Assembly (NCBI GenBank): GCA_023399295.1
Contig: JAEWQF010000023.1
Coordinates: 23,206-87,205, forward strand
Direction of reading: 5' to 3'
Source of the DNA: Bacteroidota bacterium
GTDB taxonomy: Bacteria; Bacteroidota; Bacteroidia; Bacteroidales; Dysgonomonadaceae
Length of the DNA stretch: 64,000 bases
Under the pieces are notes generated by a model that was not told where the DNA came from, did not search any database, and saw only the letters and a list, made by a program, of their open reading frames with translations. The position numbers and the translations under genes are program-made. This document shows, one piece after another, positions 36,821 through 46,112 of this stretch; position 1 is the stretch's first letter, and each line of letters starts with the position of its first letter.

Positions 36821-39700
36821 TTAGAAACTAATTTGCAAACCCACATTGTATGATCTCAGTGCAGGATAACCATAATTTGTTGTTTCAGGATCCATGTTAT
36901 ACTTACTCAACAGACTGCTGAATGTGACAGGATTGTTCGCATTCACATACAAGCGGCATTGCGATAATCCAGCATCTTTTATGAATCTGAAGTTACTGAG
37001 TGCATATCCCATTTCAATATTTCTAAGTCTTAAATAGTCATTCTTACGAATCCAGAAAGAACTTCCACTATAGTTGTTGTCATTCTGCTGTGTTGTTAAA
37101 CGTGGAAAAGTCGCCTCTCTTCTCGTATCAATTTGTTGTTCTGGGTAATATGCCCAAGCTCCCTTGGCCCACTCAAAAGCATTGCCATAAATGAGAAATG
37201 GACGCCAAGCACTGCTATTTAAAAGATTTACTGATGAACCAGCTGAACCGTTAAAGATAAACGAGAAGTCAAATCCCTTGTAAGCCAGTTCACCACCAAA
37301 GCTATACGAGAATTGTGGATAATCTGGATCCCCAATTTCAAGGATATCAGTTTGGTCAATGAACCCATCGTTGTCTTGATCCTTGTAACGAAGATCTCCC
37401 GGTTGTACAGTTCCGAATAAAGGTTCAGGCAAATCGCTTTTTAGGCTGCCATCAGCATTAAAATCATGCAATTGGTAAAAGCCGATGCACTCTAGGCCCA
37501 TTCTTGTGCCCAAAGGTAATCCCGTGGATGCATTGTATGCATATTTGGGTGGAACTTCAGCCATATAATCAACTTTGTTCTTTGCATAAAAAGCCATGCC
37601 AAACAATGAGTAGTCAAGGTCACCCACCTTGTCGGTAAAAGTAATTGTACTTTCAAAGCCTTTGTTTGTCATTTTCCCAAGATTGTCGAAGTATAAGGTC
37701 CTACCATAATAACTCATTATTGAATTATCCTGGGTCACTATTCCACTCCGCTTATCCATAAAGGCATCCAAAGTGAAACTAAGCTTCTCATCCAGTTTCA
37801 AATCAACACCGATGTTAGACTTAAGACTTTTTTCAGCAAAAATATCTTTGTTTGCAGTAAACAGGGGCACAAAACCACCAGCACCATAACCAAATGCAGG
37901 GCCAAAACCTGTAACAAATCCGCCACCGCTAACATAGTAGGGCTGATATAAATAACGTCCGCCTGAATTAAAGTCGTCACTTAACACATTCGATTGAGAA
38001 GCTCCGGTAGTACCAACAGATCCTCTGATTTTCAAATACTTTATGACATTATTTGATTCGAGGAATGCTTCATTTGATACAATCCAGGCTGCCGACAATG
38101 TGGGATAGAAACCATACTGATTACCGGGTCTATAAGCATCACTTCCAAAATAGGAAAAACCAAACTCACCCACATACCTTCTGTCGTAGGCATAATTGAC
38201 TTTTCCATTGTAATTGACAAAGTGCTTCTTCCAGGTGTAGAACTGCGATCCATATCCCTTAAAATCTGAGATATGCATGTTCAATGCTGAGTTTATCTGA
38301 TGTTTATCGTAATTGGCAGAGTATCCGATGGTGGCATTTCCCTGCATCCACTGTTCCATACCAGATGAACTGTATGAAGAAGATCTGAGGTAGGTAGAAA
38401 TGTCAGATGTTTGAGCTGTACCATTCGAATATCTGGCGTAAGTACGTGTCTTGCCCATCTGGCCAAGTGTTCTTGCATAAAACGAAAAACCTTGTTCCAT
38501 ATACAACCCTTTTAGCAAGAAATCAAGGTTCTCCCTAAACTTGAAGTTTGCCTGTAAGATGCGAGTCCGATTTGTAACCCACCCCTGTCCTTTCAGTGAT
38601 GCAACGGGATTGTTTGGATGGACTGCATCCCCCGAGAAATTACTGATGGGGTCATCAGCCATCTCATCATATATCGGATAGATGTTTGAAGGGTAATTCA
38701 ACACATCCTGACTCAGGTTGTAAGCATTATAATTCGGACTTGATCTGTCTTCCAATCGTCCACCAAGGTCTACACGAACAGATAGAACTTTATTAAAATC
38801 CATGTCAAAATTTGTTCTTACACCATATTTTGCAAAATTAATATTGGATGTTCTATCTGTGTTTTTCACATTAAACAGGCCTTGCTGGTTGGCATAACTC
38901 ATTACCACATTATAACGTACAGCTCTTGTACCTCCGCGAAACGACAAGTCACCGTCACTATACAACCCGCTGTTTTTGTATACCTCATCATACCAGTTCA
39001 CATCAACTCCTCTGCCAGACAGGTAATCATTTAATTGATTTTCAGAATAGACAGGGCTCCATTGCATTCCATTGTCGTTGCTGACAGCTTGATTATACAG
39101 TGTTGCATAATCATATGATCGCAGTGGTTTTTCCACATTGATCGCTTGCTGTACTCCTGTTCTTGCTTGGAAGCTAACAGTAGGTGAACCAATGTTGCCT
39201 CTTTTTGTCTCAATCCACAAAATACCGTCCGCACCCTGCATTCCAAAAGTAGACAACGCTGCAGCATCTTTTAATATCGAAACGGAACTAATTTCAGCGG
39301 GTGAAAGATAATTTATGTAATCTGAGTTTACTTCGAAGCCATCAACATAATACTTAAGCGTTGTATTATTGGTAGATTGAGCATAAGAGCCAATACCTCG
39401 AATATACAACCTCGCCACGTCCCATCCCGGTGTTCCATCACCGCTGACAGTAAACAAACCCGGTAATCTCCCTGCCAAGGTGTTTGTAAAATTTGGAGTG
39501 GAAGATTTATAGAGTGTTTCTTCAGAAACCGTAGACACAGCACCTGTACTTGTTGTGATACCGGTGTGAAACAAATTACCGGGAACAAACAAGCTATCGC
39601 CCTGTTTTTCAGCCGGATCCAACCCCTGTGACATGACATTAAATGTTGTCGAGGAGATCAGGAACACCAAAATCAAACTTTTAATATTTAATATCTTCAT
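36821..39700 (-). CDS. SusC-like outer-membrane transporter, short form lacking N-terminal domain (pair 2)
   Basis: The 959-residue protein has a signal peptide (ends ~residue 25), then enters the plug region almost at once (TPNFTNTLAGRLPGLF, LYIRGIGSY, VSILKDAAAL). A 22-strand barrel with the usual C-terminal aromatic ending (YNVGLQISF) follows. It lacks the ~80-residue carboxypeptidase-regulatory-like domain and the TonB box EEVVVT seen in SusC1. Expected partners are SusD2 and perhaps SusC1/SusD1. It could be a TonB-independent or specialised porter, or the energising segment could be non-canonical. There is no sign of a frameshift at its start. Confidence 0.9.
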   Translation of the reverse strand: MKILNIKSLILVFLISSTTFNVMSQGLDPAEKQGDSLFVPGNLFHTGITTSTGAVSTVSEETLYKSSTPNFTNTLAGRLPGLFTVSGDGTPGWDVARLYIRGIGSYAQSTNNTTLKYYVDGFEVNSDYINYLSPAEISSVSILKDAAALSTFGMQGADGILWIETKRGNIGSPTVSFQARTGVQQAINVEKPLRSYDYATLYNQAVSNDNGMQWSPVYSENQLNDYLSGRGVDVNWYDEVYKNSGLYSDGDLSFRGGTRAVRYNVVMSYANQQGLFNVKNTDRTSNINFAKYGVRTNFDMDFNKVLSVRVDLGGRLEDRSSPNYNAYNLSQDVLNYPSNIYPIYDEMADDPISNFSGDAVHPNNPVASLKGQGWVTNRTRILQANFKFRENLDFLLKGLYMEQGFSFYARTLGQMGKTRTYARYSNGTAQTSDISTYLRSSSYSSSGMEQWMQGNATIGYSANYDKHQINSALNMHISDFKGYGSQFYTWKKHFVNYNGKVNYAYDRRYVGEFGFSYFGSDAYRPGNQYGFYPTLSAAWIVSNEAFLESNNVIKYLKIRGSVGTTGASQSNVLSDDFNSGGRYLYQPYYVSGGGFVTGFGPAFGYGAGGFVPLFTANKDIFAEKSLKSNIGVDLKLDEKLSFTLDAFMDKRSGIVTQDNSIMSYYGRTLYFDNLGKMTNKGFESTITFTDKVGDLDYSLFGMAFYAKNKVDYMAEVPPKYAYNASTGLPLGTRMGLECIGFYQLHDFNADGSLKSDLPEPLFGTVQPGDLRYKDQDNDGFIDQTDILEIGDPDYPQFSYSFGGELAYKGFDFSFIFNGSAGSSVNLLNSSAWRPFLIYGNAFEWAKGAWAYYPEQQIDTRREATFPRLTTQQNDNNYSGSSFWIRKNDYLRLRNIEMGYALSNFRFIKDAGLSQCRLYVNANNPVTFSSLLSKYNMDPETTNYGYPALRSYNVGLQISF

Positions 39701-39725
39701 AATTATATATTTTGGAGCTATTTAA

Positions 39726-41561
39726 TTAGTAACCGGGATTCTGTACAATAATGCCCTTATTAACCTCTGTCTGAAGGAATGGTTCCAAAAACCATTTCGG
39801 ATGCCAATAACCGGTAAATGAATATGCGTCCCAATAAGATACCAAAGCATCCATTGTTTGCAGACTACCAATGCGCAGGAATGATATTTCGGTCATTGGA
39901 CCTCCAAGGATCTTTGTTCCAATGTCAGGATGTTTCCAATGTTTTACATCGTAGTAACGATGATTTTCTTCGAAATATTCAAGCGCCTTCTCACGCTGTA
40001 TTTCCTTTCTGAGCAATGCTTTATCTGTTACAGTTGTAGAGGGCAATCCGGCACGGTTGCGGATAATGTTCAAATATCTCAATGCTTCAGTAGTATTGCC
40101 TATTTCATTGTATGCTTCAGCAAGATGTAAATAGTTTTCAGCCAATCGAAACAGTGGAAATTCAAACCAGACTCTTGCTCCTGCCTCATAATAAAACTTT
40201 GTAGGTGATCCCACACCTCTGCCTTCCTGGGCTCTTGACATTGCAGCTGCGATGCCTGTATTTGTTGTATAACTGGCTAAGTATTGCATATTTTCATTCC
40301 AGTTTGCATGACCGGGATTTGACAATGTAAATTTACCCGGTACACAGAGATCCACACGAAAACGTGCCTCAACTCTATCAACGTTATTTTCAAAGTCTGA
40401 AATTGGACGAGGTGCCGCTTCTCCCACATGAGGCCAATCAAGTTCACCACCATCCCTGTCTCGATAAAGTCTGATAAAGTTGGTTAACACTCCTCTCTGA
40501 GCCTTTTCTCCAACATGTACATAGTTGGAATAATTGTAGCCCTCATTCATGTTATTGTAGGTAGTCTGGTTACTGGCTACTTTAAAGGCTAGAAGAAGTT
40601 CAGGTCCATTGAGTTGAGATACGCCACGTCCATAATCTTTTACTGCATCTTCAAATGTGTTTCTTTTTCCTTCACCTGCAGTAAAAATCAATCTTTTGTC
40701 GTTGTTTGCTGCCCACTGTAACACTTCCTGATGTGCCATGATAGCATCATTCCAGCGCTGTTCATCATAACCTCCAAGCCATATCAATTCTTCGTTCTCA
40801 GGGAGGTAATTTACATTGAATTCACTGGTATAGGGAGTAGTAGAGTTGAACAGTGGTCGAGCTGCAAATGTCAATAAGCGAGCTTTCATTGCAAGAACTG
40901 CACCCTTTGTCAGTCTTCCAACCCACTTATCACCATCACCGGGTTCAATGTCTACCCATTTATTGGGCAACCTGTCGTACGCCTCACTGATTATTTCCAG
41001 CGTGAAATCCAATGTCTCCTGTGCTGTTGCACGTTCGAAATTGAGATCGTCACTCATCTCGTTGGCTTGTCTTACAATGGGCACACCTCCCCAACGGTAA
41101 AACATTCCCATGTAGCGGTAAGCGATCAGTCCATAAGCTTCTCCACGAATGTATTCTTTCATTTGATCGCTGAGATCCTCCACATTCTCAATGTTACTGA
41201 TAATGATCCAACACATCCTTATCACCGACCAGTTGTCAGCAAAATTAGCAGGACATCCCTGCGAACCGGTGTGGGGGCCACCTTCAACAACAGTGTACCC
41301 CTGATGCCAACTATAACCTCTGCATAGCTCGCCCGACAAACTGGCAAGTGTTCCGTGATTGATATGCCATCCTTCTGGCAGTCCTTCTCTGAGAGCCCTG
41401 TGATAAGCCACGAAAAGCATGCCTTCGGCATCTTTCCGGTTGGTAAAGACATCATCTTTATAGACGTTGCCTGTAACTTCAGGCATCTCCAAAAACATGT
41501 CACAAGAATTCATTCCTGCCAGGGCTACAATTAATAATATGATAACTGTTATTTTCTTCAT
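39726..41561 (-). CDS. SusD-like glycan-binding lipoprotein, pair 1
   Basis: The 611-residue SusD/RagB-family lipoprotein has a lipobox at Cys20 (VALAGMNSC). Family landmarks are AYGLIAYRYMGMFYRWGGVPIV near residue 150 and the C-terminal segment REKALEYFEENHRYYDVKHWK near 530. It ends in IIVQNPGY, typical for SusD proteins. It lies 12 bp downstream of SusC1, its obvious partner, and 25 bp before SusC2. Confidence 0.93.
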   Translation of the reverse strand: MKKITVIILLIVALAGMNSCDMFLEMPEVTGNVYKDDVFTNRKDAEGMLFVAYHRALREGLPEGWHINHGTLASLSGELCRGYSWHQGYTVVEGGPHTGSQGCPANFADNWSVIRMCWIIISNIENVEDLSDQMKEYIRGEAYGLIAYRYMGMFYRWGGVPIVRQANEMSDDLNFERATAQETLDFTLEIISEAYDRLPNKWVDIEPGDGDKWVGRLTKGAVLAMKARLLTFAARPLFNSTTPYTSEFNVNYLPENEELIWLGGYDEQRWNDAIMAHQEVLQWAANNDKRLIFTAGEGKRNTFEDAVKDYGRGVSQLNGPELLLAFKVASNQTTYNNMNEGYNYSNYVHVGEKAQRGVLTNFIRLYRDRDGGELDWPHVGEAAPRPISDFENNVDRVEARFRVDLCVPGKFTLSNPGHANWNENMQYLASYTTNTGIAAAMSRAQEGRGVGSPTKFYYEAGARVWFEFPLFRLAENYLHLAEAYNEIGNTTEALRYLNIIRNRAGLPSTTVTDKALLRKEIQREKALEYFEENHRYYDVKHWKHPDIGTKILGGPMTEISFLRIGSLQTMDALVSYWDAYSFTGYWHPKWFLEPFLQTEVNKGIIVQNPGY

Positions 41562-41573
41562 GATCAGAAGTGT

Positions 41574-44500
41574 TTAAAATTGAACATTAAAACCAAACAT
41601 CGTAGTCCGTGTCAATGGGAATACATATGAGATATTACCTTCATATCCACCAATGTTGTCTTTTGTTTCAGGGTCGATGCCATAATCTTTCATCTTATCG
41701 AAAAGAGTAAATACGTTGTTGGCATTCATGTATACACGCAACGAGGTCATTCCTGCTTGTTTTAAAAATCGGGAAGTGGCTGGGAATGTATATCCCACTT
41801 CCAGATTCTTGAGCCTTAAGTGGTCACTTGACAAGGTCCAGTGGTCACTAATCGGGCCAAAATTGTAATGGTTCTGATCAGCATTGTACACTGCACGTGG
41901 ATAGGTTATCTTCTCACCAGCAGCAACTTTTTCGGGTGTCCATCGTCCTTCATATTGCCATCTAAACGCATTACCGGCTCTCTTGAAGAAAGGACTGGTG
42001 ATTCTGGAGATGTAATATGACCCTTGTGCAGTACCAGAAAACAGGGCTCTTACATCAAACCCTTTGTAGCTGATACCAAGCTTACCTGCAAACTGAACCT
42101 GAGGTCTGTTAGGATAACCTATCGGGGCCATGTCTTTGTTGTCAACAATACCGTCGCCATTCAGATCAAGGTATTTTATATCACCCAATGTAACTGCATT
42201 GTTTAAAGGAAGAAAGAATGGTCTGCTGTTAAGTTCTTCTAACGTATTGTAATAACCATCAGTTTTATAACCAAAATTTTGTCCAATGCTATGTCCGGTT
42301 TGGTTCATCCAATCATAAGGATTGGGTGCTTCTGCCCTGTAGATAATTGTATTTTTGGCATAAGTAGCATTGCCTTCTACATAATAGTTAAAATCACCTA
42401 TCCTTTCTTTCCATCCCAACACAACTTCAAAACCCTTGTTGTTGACTTCACCCACATTAACAGGGGAGGTGCTACCGCTTGGAAGGCCAAACGTTACGGG
42501 AATAACACCCAATGTGGTAAGAATATCTTTGCGATCTTCGTTAAAATAGTCTGCTTGAAACGAAAGCCTACTTTTAAGGAAACTTGTTTCAATACCCAAG
42601 CTGGTCTTCGTGGATTTTTCCCATGTCACAGCCGGGTTACCTAAGCTGCCCTCGGTTGTACCTCTATAGATCGGATTTACAGAACCGTTACTGGCACCAA
42701 ACTGATAATAATTACCTCCCTGAGAAGCTGAGTTAGTGCTTTCAAAATTTCCCGCACCTGTATTGATCGTATATGTTCCCGGCAAATAGAGGTATCTGCG
42801 TCCACCTACCTGGTCGTTACCCACAACGCCATAACTTCCACGAATTTTGAGGAACGTAACCAGATCGTTATGAGGGAAGAATGATTCATTGGAAGCAACC
42901 CAACCAAGAGAGAATGCAGGAAACAACCCAAATCGATTTTCTTTTGCAAAATTTTCAGTTCCGTTGTAAGCAATATTGGCTTCTGCCATATAACGTGTAT
43001 CATAATCATACGTTACACGAGCTGAAGTACCAACCAAGCCACTTGAAGTGTTGTAATTATCACGGGGCATTGTGTATTTGGTAGCCCTTCCCAAGGCTAA
43101 CACACCCAAAGAGTGTGGGCCAAAATTTCCCTGGTAATTCAGTGAAGCATCCATATAGAAGTCACGCATGGCGCCATAGGAACCCGATGAAAATGAATCC
43201 GCTCCATAGGTCCCCCCAAAATACTCAAACTCATTGGGGTTGGTCTGACTACGTCTAACAGTATAGGTTGGTATGGCTGTCGACTGAATAATGGTTCTGT
43301 TGAAATTCTCCTGATAGCGTAAACTTGCCTGAGCGTATAATCCCTTAAGCAGGTAAGGCATATCATGTTTCAACCTGATGGTATAGTCAACAAGAGTGTT
43401 ATAATTGATACCCAATGACTGCCCCAACAAGGTACGAAGCCAACTACCGCTAATCTCACTGTCGGTTCTTCTTCTCAATTCATCCTGCACTGAATTTGTT
43501 GGATAGTTGTAGTTACTGATTAGCTTGCCATCCATGATTTCAGCCTTATTGGTAAAGGGATTGCCTTCATAAACAATCTGCATAATCCCACTATAGCGAC
43601 TATACAAGCTTCCGCTACCAGGGCCCTGGGTCATGCCAAACTGCCCCATGGAATTCACCGACAGGGTGGTGTTTTTAAATACGTCTACATCTACATTGGC
43701 TCTTAAATTAAAACGCTGATATCTGGATCCGGTATTTACATCGAAATATTTCGTGTTGTTCATAATACTTTGCTGATCCAGGTAGCCAAGCGATACAAAA
43801 TATTTAACTCTTTCGGTCCCACCAGAAACATTGACATTGGTTTGCCATTGGGGGGCAGTCCTGTTATACAATTCAGCATAGGCGTCAGAAGTGCCATAAT
43901 ACAATGCAGGGCTGTTAAGCAATTGTTGTTTTTGATCAGCCGACAAATTCATAGCCTCAACTTCAGCAGGAGTAAAGTCTCTGTTATTCTTAAACTTCCA
44001 CAAATCATCTTCCGTAAACAGATAGTTTAAAAGTGGCGTTGTGCCATAACCCGCAACTTCGTTATGTATCGCTTCATTACGGAACAATGCATATTCGTAT
44101 GAGGAGAGACCTTTTTGTAAATTGGTGGCACTTGTAAAGCCGAAGCTGCTTGAAAAACTAACCTTGGGACTACCAACCTGACCACGCCTGGTAGTAACTA
44201 TTATCACGCCATTGGCAGCTCTAATGCCATATACTGCAGTGGATGATGCATCCTTTAGAACACTGATTCCCAGAATGTCATTCGGATCCATACTGTTCAA
44301 TATGGTCATTGCCTGATTTGCAGGTTGCTCAATGCCATCAATCACAATCAACGGTGAAGAATTTCCGGAATATGTGGAAACACCGCGGATTGCAATCTCT
44401 GCGGCATTCTGTCCCGGCTCACCACTTATCGTAACAGCACTGAGACCCGGTGTCATACCTACAAGGGCGGAAGATATATTTGCAACGGGAACCGCTACGA

Positions 44501-45011
44501 TGTCATTGCCATCAACAGTTGAAATTGCACCTGTAACATTCACTCTCTTCTGTGTGGCAAAAGCCGTCACAACCACCTCTTCCAATGCTTTTGTATCTTC
44601 TTGCATTACAATGTTAAAAGTGGTTATTCCTGTTGTGGTGATATTCTGCTCCAGATAACCAATATAAGAAATGTGAATGACTGCTCCATTCGCCACTTCC
44701 AGTGAGAAATTTCCATCAAAATCGGTAACAGTACCATTGCTTGTTCCAACTTCAATAACATTTGCTCCGATAATTGATTCTCCGAGCTCATCAATAACCT
44801 TTCCGAAAATTCTTCTTTTCTGCTGTTCCACATAATTGTTTTCGAAGTGAGGTGTCTCATTCAATAAAGATTCTCTTTGCTCTGGATGCACATTCTCGGC
44901 AGATAATGTAAAAGGACAGAGAAAGAAGACAAAGATTGCAATCATCATGAGTCTTAAGATTCTGATGCCTTCTTTAGTAAACTTTTCAGAATTAGATTTT
45001 TCTTTCATCAT
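41574..45011 (-). CDS. SusC-like TonB-dependent outer-membrane transporter (pair 1)
   Basis: This 1145-residue full-length SusC has a signal peptide in residues ~17-38. A carboxypeptidase-regulatory-like Ig domain spans ~68-137 (IFGKVIDELGESIIGANV). The TonB box is at ~144-151 (EEVVVTAF), followed by a plug domain (AEIAIRGVSTYSGNSSPLIV, ISVLKDASSTAVYGIRAANG) and a 22-strand barrel ending in FGFNVQF. It imports oligosaccharides with proton-motive force via TonB. The creatininase gene lies 166 bp upstream; that gap is AT-rich and I found no convincing promoter in it. Confidence 0.95.
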   Translation of the reverse strand: MMKEKSNSEKFTKEGIRILRLMMIAIFVFFLCPFTLSAENVHPEQRESLLNETPHFENNYVEQQKRRIFGKVIDELGESIIGANVIEVGTSNGTVTDFDGNFSLEVANGAVIHISYIGYLEQNITTTGITTFNIVMQEDTKALEEVVVTAFATQKRVNVTGAISTVDGNDIVAVPVANISSALVGMTPGLSAVTISGEPGQNAAEIAIRGVSTYSGNSSPLIVIDGIEQPANQAMTILNSMDPNDILGISVLKDASSTAVYGIRAANGVIIVTTRRGQVGSPKVSFSSSFGFTSATNLQKGLSSYEYALFRNEAIHNEVAGYGTTPLLNYLFTEDDLWKFKNNRDFTPAEVEAMNLSADQKQQLLNSPALYYGTSDAYAELYNRTAPQWQTNVNVSGGTERVKYFVSLGYLDQQSIMNNTKYFDVNTGSRYQRFNLRANVDVDVFKNTTLSVNSMGQFGMTQGPGSGSLYSRYSGIMQIVYEGNPFTNKAEIMDGKLISNYNYPTNSVQDELRRRTDSEISGSWLRTLLGQSLGINYNTLVDYTIRLKHDMPYLLKGLYAQASLRYQENFNRTIIQSTAIPTYTVRRSQTNPNEFEYFGGTYGADSFSSGSYGAMRDFYMDASLNYQGNFGPHSLGVLALGRATKYTMPRDNYNTSSGLVGTSARVTYDYDTRYMAEANIAYNGTENFAKENRFGLFPAFSLGWVASNESFFPHNDLVTFLKIRGSYGVVGNDQVGGRRYLYLPGTYTINTGAGNFESTNSASQGGNYYQFGASNGSVNPIYRGTTEGSLGNPAVTWEKSTKTSLGIETSFLKSRLSFQADYFNEDRKDILTTLGVIPVTFGLPSGSTSPVNVGEVNNKGFEVVLGWKERIGDFNYYVEGNATYAKNTIIYRAEAPNPYDWMNQTGHSIGQNFGYKTDGYYNTLEELNSRPFFLPLNNAVTLGDIKYLDLNGDGIVDNKDMAPIGYPNRPQVQFAGKLGISYKGFDVRALFSGTAQGSYYISRITSPFFKRAGNAFRWQYEGRWTPEKVAAGEKITYPRAVYNADQNHYNFGPISDHWTLSSDHLRLKNLEVGYTFPATSRFLKQAGMTSLRVYMNANNVFTLFDKMKDYGIDPETKDNIGGYEGNISYVFPLTRTTMFGFNVQF

Positions 45012-45177
45012 TTCTAATAAATTAATGTTGACATGTTAATTAAGTATTTTCCATTACTAGATACATATTTTCTTTGGTGGCACGAGGTTCAACTTTTGTA
45101 TTTCATATTTTAGATGTTTTGTAATTAATGATCCCTGTTGCGTATTTTCACACTGATAGCGTGTCAAAAAACCAATA

Positions 45178-46056
45178 TCACTGCTTTGTCTCCAATGGAT
45201 TTTCAGCTTCCTTGAAAAACTGGTTCTGGAGTTCTGGCACATTCTCATCTATTTTGATACGACGTATCGTTTCCACAAACTGAGCAACGACACTCTGAAG
45301 AACCAACTCGCCCGCTTCGGCATTCGCCTTCGACCCGTCACCCGCATAATGATTTGGGAAATTGGCATACCACCAAATTCCCGAATAAACATGTGGCAGA
45401 TTGCGCAACCGATCCAGATTGGCGCCCGACTGTTCCCCCGCTTTTTCGGGATGCACCAAATCAGGAACAATTGTTTTCACCGTAGAGGTCTCCCTGTTAC
45501 CCGCATGCTGCTCATTGGGATCATGCTGTGTGAGCGCTTCGGCCTGCTTCAGCACCTTCTGATCGTATGCAGGTTGATACCAATAGAGGGAATAATCTCT
45601 TTTTTCAGACAACTGTGCCATTCCAAAGTAGTTGAGGAATGCACTGTTTCCGCCATGTCCATTTACAATTATGATCTTCTTGAATCCATTTCTGCTTAGC
45701 TCGTCCAGCGTCTCCTGTAATATCTCCCAAATCAAAGTGGGAGAATAGGCGATTGTTCCGGGCTGATGGCGTGCTTCATTAATCTGGCTGAAGTAATACC
45801 AAGGGAAAACAACCGTATATTCCATTGCGGCTGCACGAAGAGCGATCTCTCTGGCAGTATAGAGATCGGTACCCAAAGGCATGTGGGGCCCATGCTTTTC
45901 AAAAACACCGATAGGCAGAATTATGGTATTGCTACTCTTTTCTACTGCCTCTACAAACTCTGGAGCTGAAAGCTCTTCCATTCTGAAAGGGAGCTCCTGC
46001 GCATGCAGGTGCACCATAGCGAGAAGAGCAATCGATAAAAAAATGTGTTTCATCAT
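45178..46056 (-). CDS. Secreted creatininase-family metallohydrolase
   Basis: The 292-residue protein has a signal peptide (SIALLAMVHLHAQ). The binuclear metal site of the creatininase family is complete: Glu and His in GVFEKHGPHMPLGTD, Asp in the same motif, His in IVNGHGGNSAF, and Glu in AGNRETS. Known family members hydrolyse cyclic or linear amides (creatinine, mycofactocin precursor, 2-amino-5-formylamino compounds). Most are cytoplasmic, so an exported one inside a PUL is unusual. An amide bond on an amino sugar or a peptide-linked glycan is a plausible target, but this is inference. Confidence 0.87.
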   Translation of the reverse strand: MMKHIFLSIALLAMVHLHAQELPFRMEELSAPEFVEAVEKSSNTIILPIGVFEKHGPHMPLGTDLYTAREIALRAAAMEYTVVFPWYYFSQINEARHQPGTIAYSPTLIWEILQETLDELSRNGFKKIIIVNGHGGNSAFLNYFGMAQLSEKRDYSLYWYQPAYDQKVLKQAEALTQHDPNEQHAGNRETSTVKTIVPDLVHPEKAGEQSGANLDRLRNLPHVYSGIWWYANFPNHYAGDGSKANAEAGELVLQSVVAQFVETIRRIKIDENVPELQNQFFKEAENPLETKQ

Positions 46057-46112
46057 ATTTGTCTGAGTTAATTGAATTGCTTGCTGTAAATCTCACAAAT
46101 AAAGAGTAGTGC

